Shown piece by piece: positions 1-8,277 of a DNA stretch of 64,000 nucleotides. The position numbers and the translations under genes were made by a program. Source of the DNA: a virus; the IMG/VR virus record IMGVR_UViG_3300042889_001503, positions 186,001-250,000 of that record; one strand, 5' to 3'. Numbering within the stretch: position 1 is the first letter of the stretch; each line of letters starts with the position of its first letter. The notes below the pieces were generated by a model. It searched no databases, had not been told where the DNA came from, and saw only the letters and a list, made by a program, of their open reading frames with translations.

Positions 1-533
1 TCGACCTTACGGAAGATAGTCCACATAGAGTTCGACAAACGGCTTGGGGTTCTTGGATGAGTGCGTCAGCACCTTATATCTATAATCCTAAAGAGTGTAT
101 CATATTGGCTTATAAGAAAAGTAGTAAAAAATTAACTAAAGGAGTTTCACAATGGATGGGAATATCAACTGAGGTTACTACTGAAGATGGTAAGGTTAAA
201 AACAAAATGATTTATCAGGACGAAGATAAAAAAGAATTTATGAATTTGGTGTTTGGTAGATGGGAATATTTTGCGGATACTAGGTCATTAACTAAAGCCA
301 CATTCTCAATGGACATTCCATCAAAGGCGATTAAGATATTGTCTTATAAAAATGATATTGTTCTTGACCCTTTTATGGGAAGTGGGACTTCAGCTTTTGC
401 GGCTGAGTTATTAGATAGACGATGGATTGGAATTGAGTTATCTCCGGATTATACAGAAATTGCAAGGAAAAGAGTTCAATCATTAATTGATGAACGAAAA
501 CAAACAAAATTAGAATTAAAAGAAGAGGTGTAA
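1..533 (+). CDS. DNA methyltransferase, C-terminal part (5' truncated by window)
   Basis: The frame is open from base 3, so the ATG at 57 is internal and the gene starts outside the window. The visible part carries a WGSWMSASAPYIYNP segment and then FMGSGT (about residue 106 counted from base 57) followed by a WIGIELSPDY strand. FxGxG-type motif I lying at the C-terminal end is typical of beta-class N6-adenine or N4-cytosine methyltransferases, whose DPPY motif would lie in the missing part. Phages use such enzymes to protect DNA from restriction. The specificity is not readable. A terminator overlaps the stop codon. Confidence 0.85.
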   Translation, partial: DLTEDSPHRVRQTAWGSWMSASAPYIYNPKECIILAYKKSSKKLTKGVSQWMGISTEVTTEDGKVKNKMIYQDEDKKEFMNLVFGRWEYFADTRSLTKATFSMDIPSKAIKILSYKNDIVLDPFMGSGTSAFAAELLDRRWIGIELSPDYTEIARKRVQSLIDERKQTKLELKEEV

Positions 534-547
534 TAACCTCTTTTTTA
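522..547 (+). terminator. rho-independent terminator overlapping the methyltransferase stop
   Basis: AGAGGT / ACCTCT stem around the stop codon, followed by a T-run. Confidence 0.7.
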
Positions 548-554
548 TTTTCTG

Positions 555-564
555 TATATTTATA
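555..564 (+). promoter_or_regulatory. late-type box TATATTTATA
   Basis: Ends 15 nt before the ATG of the peptidoglycan-binding gene at 580; member of the long-spacing class. Confidence 0.5.
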
Positions 565-579
565 ACTAAAACAATTACT

Positions 580-936
580 ATGGCAAAAAGATTTATAATT
601 TCGGAAGATGAAAAAAGAGATATCCGTTCAAGATATGGTTTAGTTAATGAACAAAATGATGGTTTTGAACTTAAAAAAGGGATACAATGTTTCCTTAACA
701 AAAAAGGTTATAAAGATGATGCGAATCAACCATTAAAAGTTGACGGATTACTAGCGGGTAAAACAGCGGAAGCTTTAAGTAAATATCAATCTAAGATTGG
801 TGTTACCGCAGATGGTGTTTGGGGTCCTGAAACACAAAATAAAATGTCTGATAAAGACGTTCAACTTTTTAAACAATGTGTATCCGATGAAGGTAGTTTC
901 ATTGATAAAGGTTTACATATGTTTGGTTTAGATTAA
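580..936 (+). CDS. peptidoglycan-binding-like protein with leader
   Basis: 118 residues. The N-terminus MAKRFIISEDEKRDI resembles the leader family of this window (I-S-E at 7-9, LVNE at about 21-24). Residues 30-90 match a PG_binding_1 fold: KKGIQCFLNKKGY, then LKVDGLLAGKTAEALSKYQ and GVTADGVWGPETQNK, the DGxxGxxT pattern occurring twice. Such domains anchor phage lysins to cell wall, but no catalytic domain is attached. Its stop overlaps the next ATG (TAATG), so the two genes are probably co-transcribed. Cargo or structural role is inferred. Confidence 0.8.
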   Translation: MAKRFIISEDEKRDIRSRYGLVNEQNDGFELKKGIQCFLNKKGYKDDANQPLKVDGLLAGKTAEALSKYQSKIGVTADGVWGPETQNKMSDKDVQLFKQCVSDEGSFIDKGLHMFGLD

Positions 937-2342
937 TGAAAAAACTTATAAAAGAAAGTGGATTAAGAGACATTAACGCTCTTGCTAAAAGATACCCTAA
1001 AGCTGAAATATATTTTCACCAAGATTTAGATGGTGTAACTACGGCTATTGCGATGAAAGAATATCTTAAGAATAATGGTATTGATGTAATAGATTCTCAT
1101 ATCATCCAATATGGTGATAAAGAGTTCGCTGTAAAGAAGAATGACGCTAAAGGGGACGTGATGCCTGTTTTAGTTGATTTTGCTCACGGAAAACCAATGT
1201 TTGTGATTCACACAGACCACCACGATAGACAAGCCGGAGCTGAAGACACTAAATCAACATCATTTAGAAGTTCCCGTTCAAATGTTGAGACAATCTCTCA
1301 GGTAGTTTCTCCAAAAGAATTATTCCCATCCTCAGACATATTACTTATTTCTACTGTAGATTCTGCAAACTATGCGGTTAACGATATTTCAGTGGACCAA
1401 GTAATCTCTTACTTATTCAGATTAGATAAAGAGAAATCGTTAGAAAAGAATAAAATGTTAATGGGGTTAGTTGTTAACAAACTATTATTAGCGTTTAAAA
1501 ACAAACCAGGGTTCTTAGAGACATTGGTTATGGAATGTTCTCCATCGTTATTAAATATACTTCACACCATTAAACGAATAATGGTTGAGAAAGGATACGC
1601 GAAACCGGACCAACTTGAAAAGAATAAAGAAGACTATGTCACATCAATGCAAACTAACCCTAATGTTAAAGTATTAGGTAATGTTATTGTTCAATATGGT
1701 GGGGGTTCAATGTTTAAGCCAGGTTCTTACGATAGATACACACCATTCAAAAATAATCCTGAGGCTGACTTTATTGTTATTGCTTGGCCGTTAGGGTTAG
1801 TTCAAGCGTCTTGTAACCCATTCAAAGGAGAACGTCAATTAAAAGGTGTGAATTTAGGTGAGATTGCCCAAGAGGTATTATCAAAATGGGAGGACCAATT
1901 AAAACAAAGAGAGATAACCCTTTCAACAATTAAATGGATTTCAGAATCATCAAAAGATTTTAATTCGGAATCAACAGGATTTACCTTTAAAGATTTTGTT
2001 GCGTTGTATGGTAAGGAATATAAAAATAAGGAAGATGGTAAAGAGGAATTAATTCACATCGGTGAGATGATGGAAAAACCTTTCTCTGAGTTACCTGAAG
2101 AACATAGACAAATGTTAGATAACATTAAGGTAAATGCTTGGGATTTTATTCAGGCAAATAGTGGGGGACACAAATGTATTACAAATATATCGGGGTTAAA
2201 TTTTATGGGTAGAAGTAATCGTCCACCAAAAGGGACCGGTGGTTATAATAGAGAATCGGAAGATGCTCCTTACATTAAGTTTACTAAAATGATTCAGAAT
2301 GAGTTTGTGAAATTATTACAGGAAAAGATAAATCAATCGTAG
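936..2342 (+). CDS. DHH-family phosphoesterase-like protein
   Basis: 468 residues. HQDLDG at 28-33, a VDF strand at 80-82 and HTDHHD at 92-97 are the metal-binding motifs of the DHH superfamily (RecJ, NrnA, PPX type), which hydrolyse phosphodiester or pyrophosphate bonds. The C-terminal half contains GGHK near residue 410, similar to the DHHA1 GGGH loop, although divergent. RecJ-like exonuclease or nanoRNase function cannot be separated from sequence alone. It begins MKKLIKESGL, with I-K-E at 5-7, like the packaged-leader family. It overlaps the convergent DUF192 gene by 10 nt. Confidence 0.75.
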   Translation: MKKLIKESGLRDINALAKRYPKAEIYFHQDLDGVTTAIAMKEYLKNNGIDVIDSHIIQYGDKEFAVKKNDAKGDVMPVLVDFAHGKPMFVIHTDHHDRQAGAEDTKSTSFRSSRSNVETISQVVSPKELFPSSDILLISTVDSANYAVNDISVDQVISYLFRLDKEKSLEKNKMLMGLVVNKLLLAFKNKPGFLETLVMECSPSLLNILHTIKRIMVEKGYAKPDQLEKNKEDYVTSMQTNPNVKVLGNVIVQYGGGSMFKPGSYDRYTPFKNNPEADFIVIAWPLGLVQASCNPFKGERQLKGVNLGEIAQEVLSKWEDQLKQREITLSTIKWISESSKDFNSESTGFTFKDFVALYGKEYKNKEDGKEELIHIGEMMEKPFSELPEEHRQMLDNIKVNAWDFIQANSGGHKCITNISGLNFMGRSNRPPKGTGGYNRESEDAPYIKFTKMIQNEFVKLLQEKINQS

Positions 2343-2680
2343 TGAATAACTTTATCACCCGATTTAACACCTAATTTTTTACAGGTTCCACCTTGAAGTT
2401 CAAGTATCATATCACCTTCACCACAATAGTTTCTACAATCTTTGGTTTTACAAGGGGGACAGTTGTGGTGAATTTTTGTTATAATATCATCTTCAATCAT
2501 AATGATGTCCAATGGTATTATACAATTTTTCATCCAAAAACAGTGTTGACCTTCGGACATAATAAATAACATACCATTAAAGGTATCATCAAATCTTTTA
2601 TTCATCATACCTTGACTAGTGTCTTTGGATGAGATGACAGTTTTGACTTTGAATTTATTTTTGTTTATAGTTAATTCCAT
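2333..2680 (-). CDS. DUF192 family protein
   Basis: Start chosen at MELTINKNKF because a late-type box lies just upstream; an upstream ATG would add six residues. The pattern GMMNKRF, then FWMKNCIIPLDIIMIE and finally LELQGGTCKKLGVKSGDKV is diagnostic of DUF192, a small all-beta family of unknown role. An insert PPCKTKDCRNYCG adds four cysteines that are unusual for the family and might bind metal. It is a single gene convergent with the DHH gene. Confidence 0.85.
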   Translation of the reverse strand: MELTINKNKFKVKTVISSKDTSQGMMNKRFDDTFNGMLFIMSEGQHCFWMKNCIIPLDIIMIEDDIITKIHHNCPPCKTKDCRNYCGEGDMILELQGGTCKKLGVKSGDKVIHYD

Positions 2681-2685
2681 ATACT

Positions 2686-2693
2686 TATAAATA
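2686..2693 (-). promoter_or_regulatory. late-type box (TATTTATA on minus strand)
   Basis: Core of the motif, 5 nt before the DUF192 start codon. Confidence 0.45.
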
Positions 2694-2709
2694 CACAAAA
2701 AAATATAAA

Positions 2710-3135
2710 ATGAAAAAAGTAAAACGATATTCCGGTGTAATTGTCAAATGTGGTGATGAGGTATTGTTGTGTAAAAGAAACGCTACGGGTAGTTTACCGG
2801 GGCAGTGGAGTATACCGGGTGGTAATTTGGAAAAAAATGAACATCCTTTGGATGGTATTCAAAGAGAATTTGAAGAAGAAACAAATTATACGTTAGATAA
2901 TAAATTAAATTTAGTTGGGTTTGTTAAACGATATAATCGTGATGGTTCTGAGGTTAAAGGGTTGATGTATGTCTTTATGATGGAGACGGACGAGAAGATA
3001 AATCCGGACTTGGAAAATGCTAGAGATGGTGAGGAACATACGGAATGTGGTTATTTTAACCTTGAAAATCTACCATTTGATGATAAAAGTGACCAATTAT
3101 GTAGATTAATTACAAGAATATTAAAAAAAGATTGA
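2710..3135 (+). CDS. NUDIX hydrolase
   Basis: 141 residues. A Nudix box spans residues 37-60 with GG, the REFEEE helix at 52-57 and all Gx5Ex7REUxEExGU positions except the terminal glycine, where NY is found. The family hydrolyses nucleoside diphosphates linked to another group; an 8-oxo-dGTP or dNTP sanitising, NAD- or cap-type role cannot be chosen. It begins close to the divergent DUF192 gene. No leader is present, so it is probably a cytoplasmic enzyme. Confidence 0.9.
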   Translation: MKKVKRYSGVIVKCGDEVLLCKRNATGSLPGQWSIPGGNLEKNEHPLDGIQREFEEETNYTLDNKLNLVGFVKRYNRDGSEVKGLMYVFMMETDEKINPDLENARDGEEHTECGYFNLENLPFDDKSDQLCRLITRILKKD

Positions 3136-3152
3136 CTTTTCTAATTTTACGA

Positions 3153-3241
3153 TATATTTATAATCTCATTCAGCCAACAACCCCTTTCTACGGTTGGTAT
3201 TATTAAAACCCTCAACAGAGTAAATTTTGTTGAGGTTTTTT
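3153..3241 (+). ncRNA. candidate short transcript with hairpin and terminator
   Basis: A TATATTTATA box (3153-3162) is followed by no ORF. It is followed by a CCAAC/GTTGG hairpin (about 3173-3197) and then a strong terminator, CCTCAAC/GTTGAGG plus eight or more T (3212-3241). A roughly 75-nt RNA is inferred; readthrough from the NUDIX gene is the alternative. Confidence 0.35.
3212..3241 (+). terminator. rho-independent terminator
   Basis: CCTCAAC stem with GTTGAGG and a long T-run, downstream of the NUDIX gene. Confidence 0.8.
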
Positions 3242-3264
3242 TTTGTTTATATCAAAAATAGTGT

Positions 3265-3272
3265 TATCTTTG
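3265..3272 (+). promoter_or_regulatory. Bacteroidetes-type promoter TATCTTTG
   Basis: The box lies 23 nt before the ATG at 3296. A TTG at about 3244 fits the -33 element. The sequence ATCAAAAATAGTGTTATC is nearly repeated at the 9251 promoter. Confidence 0.75.
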
Positions 3273-3295
3273 TCGGGAATTTAATTTATAAAATT

Positions 3296-3802
3296 ATGGA
3301 AGTATTAGGTATTATTTTAGGTATTATTTTGGCAATAGTTGTTTTAATTGGTGTTTATAGTTCTGTCCAAAACAAAAACAGAAAGGCTAGATGTAAAAAT
3401 TGGAAAGTTGGTGATAAATTATCTTTGATTAGAGGTGATTACCATAGAATTTTAGAACAAAACAGTAAAGAGTTTGCAACCCTTGAAGGGTGGGATTTGA
3501 ATAATCTTTATATTAGTTGTGGTAATAATATGACATATCAAGTTAATTGGTCTGTAATGAATTTTAACAAATCAGCAACTTGGAGAAAAAATTATGAAGA
3601 TGCTAAGAAAGTAATGGGTTGTGAACCCGGATTTACAGGTGGTGTTGGAGAAGGTAGTAAATCTACCGGTAAAAAAGTTGATGGTAAACCAATTGACTTA
3701 ATGAATGAAATTGAGTGTGAGGTGTATTTGAAACAATCATTAGAAAATGAAGATTATGATACAGCTGAGTTAATTAAAAAAAGAATGGAAAAATTTAGAT
3801 AA
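3296..3802 (+). CDS. membrane-anchored protein with UVR-like C-terminus
   Basis: Start at ATG 3296, placed by the promoter box at 3265; the upstream in-frame extension overlaps that promoter. Residues 1-25 form one hydrophobic membrane segment (EVLGIILGIILAIVVLIGVY), followed by a soluble domain. The last 35 residues (ECEVYLKQSLENEDYDTAELIKKRME) resemble a UVR motif, a two-helix module found in UvrB/UvrC and McsA. Partner and function are unknown. First of a four-gene run. Confidence 0.8.
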   Translation: MEVLGIILGIILAIVVLIGVYSSVQNKNRKARCKNWKVGDKLSLIRGDYHRILEQNSKEFATLEGWDLNNLYISCGNNMTYQVNWSVMNFNKSATWRKNYEDAKKVMGCEPGFTGGVGEGSKSTGKKVDGKPIDLMNEIECEVYLKQSLENEDYDTAELIKKRMEKFR

Positions 3803-3803
3803 T

Positions 3804-3986
3804 ATGAGAGAAATGTTAAGAGGGATGTTTTTGTCCATACTGATTTATAGTGTGGTTATTGGTTTAGTGTGTGTTAGTGTTATAGTATGTGGAGGTAATA
3901 TACATCAGATTCCAACCGGAGTATTTATAGGTGTTGGTGCTTGTTGTGGAGTTTTAGCGTCAATTATTAATAATAAATTAGATTAA
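3804..3986 (+). CDS. small membrane protein
   Basis: 60 residues with two hydrophobic segments (about 7-29 and 35-54). One base separates it from the preceding membrane protein and one from the next, so it is an operon member. No family recognised. Confidence 0.75.
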   Translation: MREMLRGMFLSILIYSVVIGLVCVSVIVCGGNIHQIPTGVFIGVGACCGVLASIINNKLD

Positions 3987-3987
3987 G

Positions 3988-4242
3988 ATGAGAAATTGGG
4001 TATTTGTGTTTGTAATAGTTGTTTTTGCGGTTGTTATTGGTATTGTTGGTTATAGAGGGTATTTGATTGGTGAAATAAAAAAAGGTGGACACCTATATGA
4101 AATATCCATTCCGGGTAACAAACGTCAAGAGACAAGTTTCTACACTGAAAAGTATGTGGAGAAAGATGGGTGTATAACATTCAAGGATGAGTTTGGTAGG
4201 TCACATAGAATATGTGGTATGTATAACATTACAGAGTATTAA
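3988..4242 (+). CDS. small membrane-anchored protein
   Basis: 84 residues with one N-terminal hydrophobic helix (residues 4-24), then a short soluble part ending in CITFKDEFGRSHRICGMYNITEY. Unknown function; third in the operon starting at 3296. Confidence 0.75.
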   Translation: MRNWVFVFVIVVFAVVIGIVGYRGYLIGEIKKGGHLYEISIPGNKRQETSFYTEKYVEKDGCITFKDEFGRSHRICGMYNITEY

Positions 4243-4243
4243 G

Positions 4244-4501
4244 ATGGAAAAAACACACATCAACAAAATTAAACAAGCGGTTGATATTATTTGTGCACAG
4301 AACAATTTAAAACAACCTTTAACTGTTCCATCCGCAGGTAAATTGATTGTGGAATATAACGGGATTGATTACGCAATTGAATTATTTGAAAATGCTTATA
4401 TTGAATGTAAGGAAACTCCGAATAGGAATAACCCATTTGCTTTTGCGGCTTACAAATCAACTTTAGAAACAATTTTAATCCCGATGAGAAATAATAAATA
4501 A
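4244..4501 (+). CDS. small protein, unknown
   Basis: 85 residues from MEKTHINKIK; the longer in-frame start would overlap the upstream gene by 56 nt and is less likely. The protein is soluble and mixed alpha/beta, with no family recognised. A terminator follows at once. Confidence 0.7.
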   Translation: MEKTHINKIKQAVDIICAQNNLKQPLTVPSAGKLIVEYNGIDYAIELFENAYIECKETPNRNNPFAFAAYKSTLETILIPMRNNK

Positions 4502-4508
4502 AATTTAA

Positions 4509-4539
4509 CCCCAAATAATTTTTTGTTTGGGGTTTTTTA
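4509..4539 (+). terminator. rho-independent terminator
   Basis: CCCCAAA / TTTGGGG stem with a T-run, ending the operon that begins at 3296. Confidence 0.85.
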
Positions 4540-4542
4540 TTA

Positions 4543-4550
4543 TATCTTTG
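4543..4550 (+). promoter_or_regulatory. TATCTTTG promoter
   Basis: Located directly after the terminator and 18 nt before the ATG of the CCA-adding enzyme. Confidence 0.75.
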
Positions 4551-4568
4551 TAGAATAATTTAGGAAAA

Positions 4569-5306
4569 ATGGAAAATATGTTTAAGTTTTACGAGGTCGG
4601 GGGAAAAGTTAGAGACGAGATTTTAGGTCTTGAATCTAAGGACGTGGATTACGTTGCAGTTCCCAACAAAAAATTGTTACAGGACTTTGATACTGCGGAA
4701 TCTATGTTCTCTATGTTGGAACAATACTTAAAAGATGAGAAGTTTGAAATTTTCTTAATCACAGCAGATTGTTTTACTATCAGAGCTAAGTTCCCAAAGA
4801 ACCACAAGTATAGTGGTGTTGCTGACTTTGTAATGGCTCGTAAGGAGATTGGCTACATTCCGGGAACAAGAACACCAATCGTTAAACCGGGGACCTTATA
4901 TGATGATTTGGAAAGACGTGACTTCACATTAAACGCGTTAGCGAAAGATGAGGATGGAACAATCATTGATTACTTTGAAGGGTTAAGAGATTTGGCGGAT
5001 GGTAGATTAGTTACACCATTGGAAACAAAGAAAACATTTGATGATGACCCATTAAGAATTTTGAGAGCGGTACGTTTCTCTATTACAAAAGGGTTTAGAA
5101 TGGGTTACATTATGGACGACATTCAAGAATACGATTACGAATCTAAAATGGGGGTGGTTTCAACTGAAAGAATCAGGGAAGAATTGTTAAAGTGTTTCAA
5201 ATATGATACATTAAAAACTTTGGAAATTTTAGATAACATTCCAAGATTAAAAAGATACATTTTCAAAAACAATCTGTTGTGGTTAAAACCAACAATGGAA
5301 CAATAA
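4569..5306 (+). CDS. tRNA nucleotidyltransferase / poly(A) polymerase family
   Basis: 245 residues. GGKVRD at 11-16 and DVD at 25-27 form the nucleotidyltransferase active site; RRDFTLNALA at 116-125 and DPLRILRAVRF at 160-170 are class II CCA/PcnB signatures. Cellular members are about 400 residues. This one stops after the neck region and lacks the body/tail and HD domains. Known family members add or repair the 3' CCA of tRNA or poly-adenylate RNA. Together with Pth2 at 35993 it suggests phage maintenance of tRNA during infection (inference). Confidence 0.88.
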   Translation: MENMFKFYEVGGKVRDEILGLESKDVDYVAVPNKKLLQDFDTAESMFSMLEQYLKDEKFEIFLITADCFTIRAKFPKNHKYSGVADFVMARKEIGYIPGTRTPIVKPGTLYDDLERRDFTLNALAKDEDGTIIDYFEGLRDLADGRLVTPLETKKTFDDDPLRILRAVRFSITKGFRMGYIMDDIQEYDYESKMGVVSTERIREELLKCFKYDTLKTLEILDNIPRLKRYIFKNNLLWLKPTMEQ

Positions 5307-5313
5307 TATTAGT

Positions 5314-5958
5314 ATGGATAAAGAAACAAAACAAATGTTGGACGTAATGACGTTAGCATCAGAGATGATTTCCAACGGAGGACTTTATAGTATATTTGGT
5401 GGGTTGACTAAAAAACCAAAACCGGTTAATCCTTATCAGTCCTTAAATGATGGGTTTGAACTTAGACCAATTAAGTTGTTAAAGAAAGAATCTGAAAATC
5501 CAAGGATTGTTGAGTCAAAATACTCGCATCTATATAAAGATGATGTGAAGGTTTCTGATGAAATATTCCGGAAAGGTGGTTTGTGTCACGGATTTAAGGA
5601 GGGGTATTGTGGATTAATTCATTATATAAGAACAAAGGAACCTAAGAAGAGTGATAGTGGATTTAGTTTTGGTGATTCGGTAATTATCGATACCAAAGGT
5701 AAGATTTGTTTATCTCGTACTGGTCTTGATTATCCATATCACGTTGGTGGTAATGTGGGTTCGGTTGGTAATTACTACTATAATTTACTTACCGGCGAGA
5801 AGATTTGTTACAGACCATCTTCAGTAATTGTAGGTGTTGAATGTCTATACCTTGACAGTAGATATAATTTTGACTATTACGAAGTTAAAATTCCTTTCGG
5901 TGTGTATAAGTTGAATAAGATTACATTAGAATTAACAAAAATTGATGAGATAAAGTAA
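5314..5958 (+). CDS. hypothetical protein
   Basis: 214 residues, 7 nt after the CCA gene. The middle is beta-rich with repeated Gly/Tyr (GGNVGSVGNYYYNLLTGEKICYRP). No membrane segment, leader or recognised family. Confidence 0.75.
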   Translation: MDKETKQMLDVMTLASEMISNGGLYSIFGGLTKKPKPVNPYQSLNDGFELRPIKLLKKESENPRIVESKYSHLYKDDVKVSDEIFRKGGLCHGFKEGYCGLIHYIRTKEPKKSDSGFSFGDSVIIDTKGKICLSRTGLDYPYHVGGNVGSVGNYYYNLLTGEKICYRPSSVIVGVECLYLDSRYNFDYYEVKIPFGVYKLNKITLELTKIDEIK

Positions 5959-5987
5959 AAAAAGTTTTTATATTAAAAAAATAGTGT

Positions 5988-5995
5988 TATCTTTG
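5988..5995 (+). promoter_or_regulatory. TATCTTTG promoter
   Basis: Ends 20 nt before the ATG at 6016; TATTAAAAAAATAGTGT upstream matches the 3265 and 9251 promoters. Confidence 0.75.
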
Positions 5996-6015
5996 TAATC
6001 ACAAAACATATAGAT

Positions 6016-6291
6016 ATGACAACAACAAATTATACAATCAGAATTGAGAACGAGAAGTTTGGAAAACTATTAGGTGAGACATTTGCTGACGCAATCCAAT
6101 TCAAATTATTCTTGAAGATGGTTCAGGGTTGTCTTGAATTAAAAAACGATTTGACTTTCTTCAACGGGAGTGATTTCTTAATTCACGTTCCATACAAATA
6201 CTTGGTGGATTCGTTTATTGTTACATCAACATTTGAAATGTCGTTGGCTGACCATATGAGAAGTAAAGTAGAAGCATTAGTAACTAAGTAA
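6016..6291 (+). CDS. small soluble protein, unknown
   Basis: 91 residues starting MTTTNYTIRIENEKFG, with its own promoter. No recognisable family. First of a short run through 7246. Confidence 0.75.
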   Translation: MTTTNYTIRIENEKFGKLLGETFADAIQFKLFLKMVQGCLELKNDLTFFNGSDFLIHVPYKYLVDSFIVTSTFEMSLADHMRSKVEALVTK

Positions 6292-6300
6292 ATTTAAGTT

Positions 6301-6555
6301 ATGAGTTTAATAATTTCGCTGATTATTGTTGGGTACATAGTGTATAAGCTGTGGAAAAAGATTGTTTTAATAATTATGATTGTCGTTGCTCTTGGATTTA
6401 TATTTTCCGTTAATGAAGTTAACAAAATCATTACGGGTTTAACGACAGATGATGTTAAAACAGATAGTATCGAACAGGTTGATAAAATTAATGATAATAT
6501 AAATAAAGAAACATCATCGGTTAGTGATGAAGAAATTAATAAATTAGGGTTATGA
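6301..6555 (+). CDS. small membrane protein
   Basis: 84 residues; hydrophobic segment(s) at about 2-40, then an acidic, Asp/Ser-rich tail. Its stop overlaps the next ATG (ATGA-type, 4 nt). Confidence 0.75.
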   Translation: MSLIISLIIVGYIVYKLWKKIVLIIMIVVALGFIFSVNEVNKIITGLTTDDVKTDSIEQVDKINDNINKETSSVSDEEINKLGL

Positions 6556-6743
6556 ATATAGATAAACTTGCTGGGGTATTTATGGTGGGGTTTTGGATTG
6601 GGATGTTAACATTTTTTATGGTGTTTCTTATGTTATGTTCAGACAAACCAACAGAGATTCAATCAAACAAAATAATTCAACCGGAGAAAAGATTAACAAC
6701 AGATGGAAAAACGGTAGACACATTATACATTTATAAACAATAA
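6552..6743 (+). CDS. small membrane-anchored protein
   Basis: 63 residues; one membrane helix (about 8-30) followed by a 30-residue polar tail. Such pairs of one-helix proteins are reminiscent of phage Rz/Rz1 or inner-membrane modulators, but nothing specific supports that here. Confidence 0.7.
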   Translation: MNIDKLAGVFMVGFWIGMLTFFMVFLMLCSDKPTEIQSNKIIQPEKRLTTDGKTVDTLYIYKQ

Positions 6744-6745
6744 CA

Positions 6746-7246
6746 ATGAGTACAAATTACTACAGAATACCGAAAGCTAGTGAGGTTAGAATCAAATACC
6801 TTGACTTGGTTGAAAGAATAAATGATTTGGATATATGGAGTCCGGATAACATAATGAATGAGTTTAGTGACATTGAAAGAGGTTTTGAGAGATGGTCTCC
6901 GTGGGATGTGTTCATTGATGGATTGAAGATTCATATTGGTAAAAGAAGTTCAGGGTGGAAATTCCTATGGAACTTTCAGGATAATAAATTCTACACTAAT
7001 AAGGAAGAACTTTTTAAGTTCATCCGTTCAGGTAGAGTTGTGGACGAATATGGTGAATTACAAGACACCGAAGAGTTCATTAAGATGGCTTTGGGGTGGG
7101 GACAACCTGATGGTTATGTGTTGGATAAGAATTATATGGACGAACAAAGTAGGTTGGCTCATTATAAACCTTTCACCGATATGTCCAAGTATTATGATAA
7201 AGAAGTTGACGGACTTAGAGTATCATCAACAGCTGAGTTTTCCTAG
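6746..7246 (+). CDS. hypothetical protein
   Basis: 166 residues, acidic and Trp/Tyr-rich (ERWSPWDVF, GWKFLWNF, ALGWGQPDGY). No family recognised. A 106-aa frame starting at 6936 in another phase is a shadow. Confidence 0.75.
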   Translation: MSTNYYRIPKASEVRIKYLDLVERINDLDIWSPDNIMNEFSDIERGFERWSPWDVFIDGLKIHIGKRSSGWKFLWNFQDNKFYTNKEELFKFIRSGRVVDEYGELQDTEEFIKMALGWGQPDGYVLDKNYMDEQSRLAHYKPFTDMSKYYDKEVDGLRVSSTAEFS

Positions 7247-7300
7247 TTCTCTTTAAAGATAGGATGGTGGAGTCGCCGACATTTCAGTCGGTCCAAAATT

Positions 7301-7327
7301 AACCCTCACAATAGTGGGGGTTTTTTG
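7301..7327 (+). terminator. rho-independent terminator
   Basis: CCCTCAC / GTGGGGG stem plus T-run. A second hairpin, CCGAC/GTCGG (about 7276-7291), precedes it. Confidence 0.8.
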
Positions 7328-7335
7328 TTTTATAT

Positions 7336-7345
7336 GATATTTATA
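7336..7345 (+). promoter_or_regulatory. late-type box GATATTTATA
   Basis: 12 nt before ATG 7358. It directly follows a terminator, so transcription must restart here. Confidence 0.6.
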
Positions 7346-7357
7346 AATAAACTGAAT

Positions 7358-7678
7358 ATGAAGGATATTATATTAACAGAAAAACAACTTGAAAAGTTGG
7401 TTACCAAAATGAAAACCATTAAAGAAGATGAAGGTCGTGGTTCATATATGGCAAAACAACAATTATATACTATTGTTAAGTTAGCTGAAAAGATGTGGGA
7501 AAAGATGGAAGAAGAAGAAAACGACCAACTTGACGATTGGATGGAAAGTAAAATAGCTCAGGTAGAACAAAGTATTACATCTGTTGTTAGAGCATATATG
7601 TATGACGAATTGAAAGATGATGAAGAAGTTGGGGGAATGAATAAACTAGGGTTTGACGACCTGATAATAGGAAAATAA
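7358..7678 (+). CDS. short-leader protein, acidic
   Basis: Start MKDIILTEKQLEKL at 7358 rather than the upstream in-frame ATG at 7325, which lies over the terminator and late box. Leader L-T-E at residues 6-8 and a second I-K-E near 22-24 fit the [I/L]-x-E rule. The rest is a charged, helical chain (KMWEKMEEEENDQLDDWMESKIAQ). Unknown function. Confidence 0.75.
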   Translation: MKDIILTEKQLEKLVTKMKTIKEDEGRGSYMAKQQLYTIVKLAEKMWEKMEEEENDQLDDWMESKIAQVEQSITSVVRAYMYDELKDDEEVGGMNKLGFDDLIIGK

Positions 7679-7679
7679 A

Positions 7680-8276
7680 ATGGCAGAAGATACATTAAAA
7701 GACAAATTTATGGACAACATTAAAAAAATGGATTCATCAAAAGAAACCAAAGAAGAAACTAAACCAACTGAAACAAAAACAAGTGGTGTTGAGTTATATA
7801 AATTGGATTCTAAGACAATTCAAATATTGACTGACAGAATTAAAGATGAGTATATTGCTCATTACTATTACAGAGCGGCGGCAAATTGGTGTCAAGATAA
7901 GAATTATAAAAAGGCTGCTGAGTTTTTTAATAATGAGGCTGATGATGAATTAGTTCACGCTAAAGGGATTCAAGAGTATATGACAGATTTTAATATCATT
8001 CCGGTAATACCTCAAGCACCAACATCACATAGTTTTGATAGTTTGGTTGATATCATTTACGGAGCGTATAAAGTTGAATTAGCTCTTATGAAAGAGTATA
8101 ACAAAAATTCTCAAGATTTATTTAGTACTGATATTACTACATATGATTTCTTAAAGGCGTATAGAGAATTTCAAAAAAGTGCTGTTGTAGAATATAATGA
8201 TTTAATCAACGCAATTGATTTGGTTGATAAAACAGATAAGTTCCAAGTGTTATACTTTGAACAAACTTATTTCTAA
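7680..8276 (+). CDS. ferritin-like four-helix protein
   Basis: 198 residues. After a charged, flexible 35-residue N-terminus, residues 45-180 read as a ferritin/bacterioferritin bundle: E57 in IKDEYIAHYYYRAAANW, then NEADDELVHAKG with the E-x-x-H pair (E90, H93), and later KVELALMKEYN and SAVVEYNDLINAI with further Glu. These supply the di-iron ligands of the family. Ferritin-like proteins store iron or protect DNA from peroxide; here a host-stress or virion role is inferred. It has no leader but lies between two leader genes with 1-nt gaps. Confidence 0.75.
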   Translation: MAEDTLKDKFMDNIKKMDSSKETKEETKPTETKTSGVELYKLDSKTIQILTDRIKDEYIAHYYYRAAANWCQDKNYKKAAEFFNNEADDELVHAKGIQEYMTDFNIIPVIPQAPTSHSFDSLVDIIYGAYKVELALMKEYNKNSQDLFSTDITTYDFLKAYREFQKSAVVEYNDLINAIDLVDKTDKFQVLYFEQTYF

Positions 8277-8277
8277 A

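Noticed and set aside
6936-7256. 106-residue frame overlapping 6746-7246
   Set aside because: Different phase of a well-formed gene, with no start context or recognised features.
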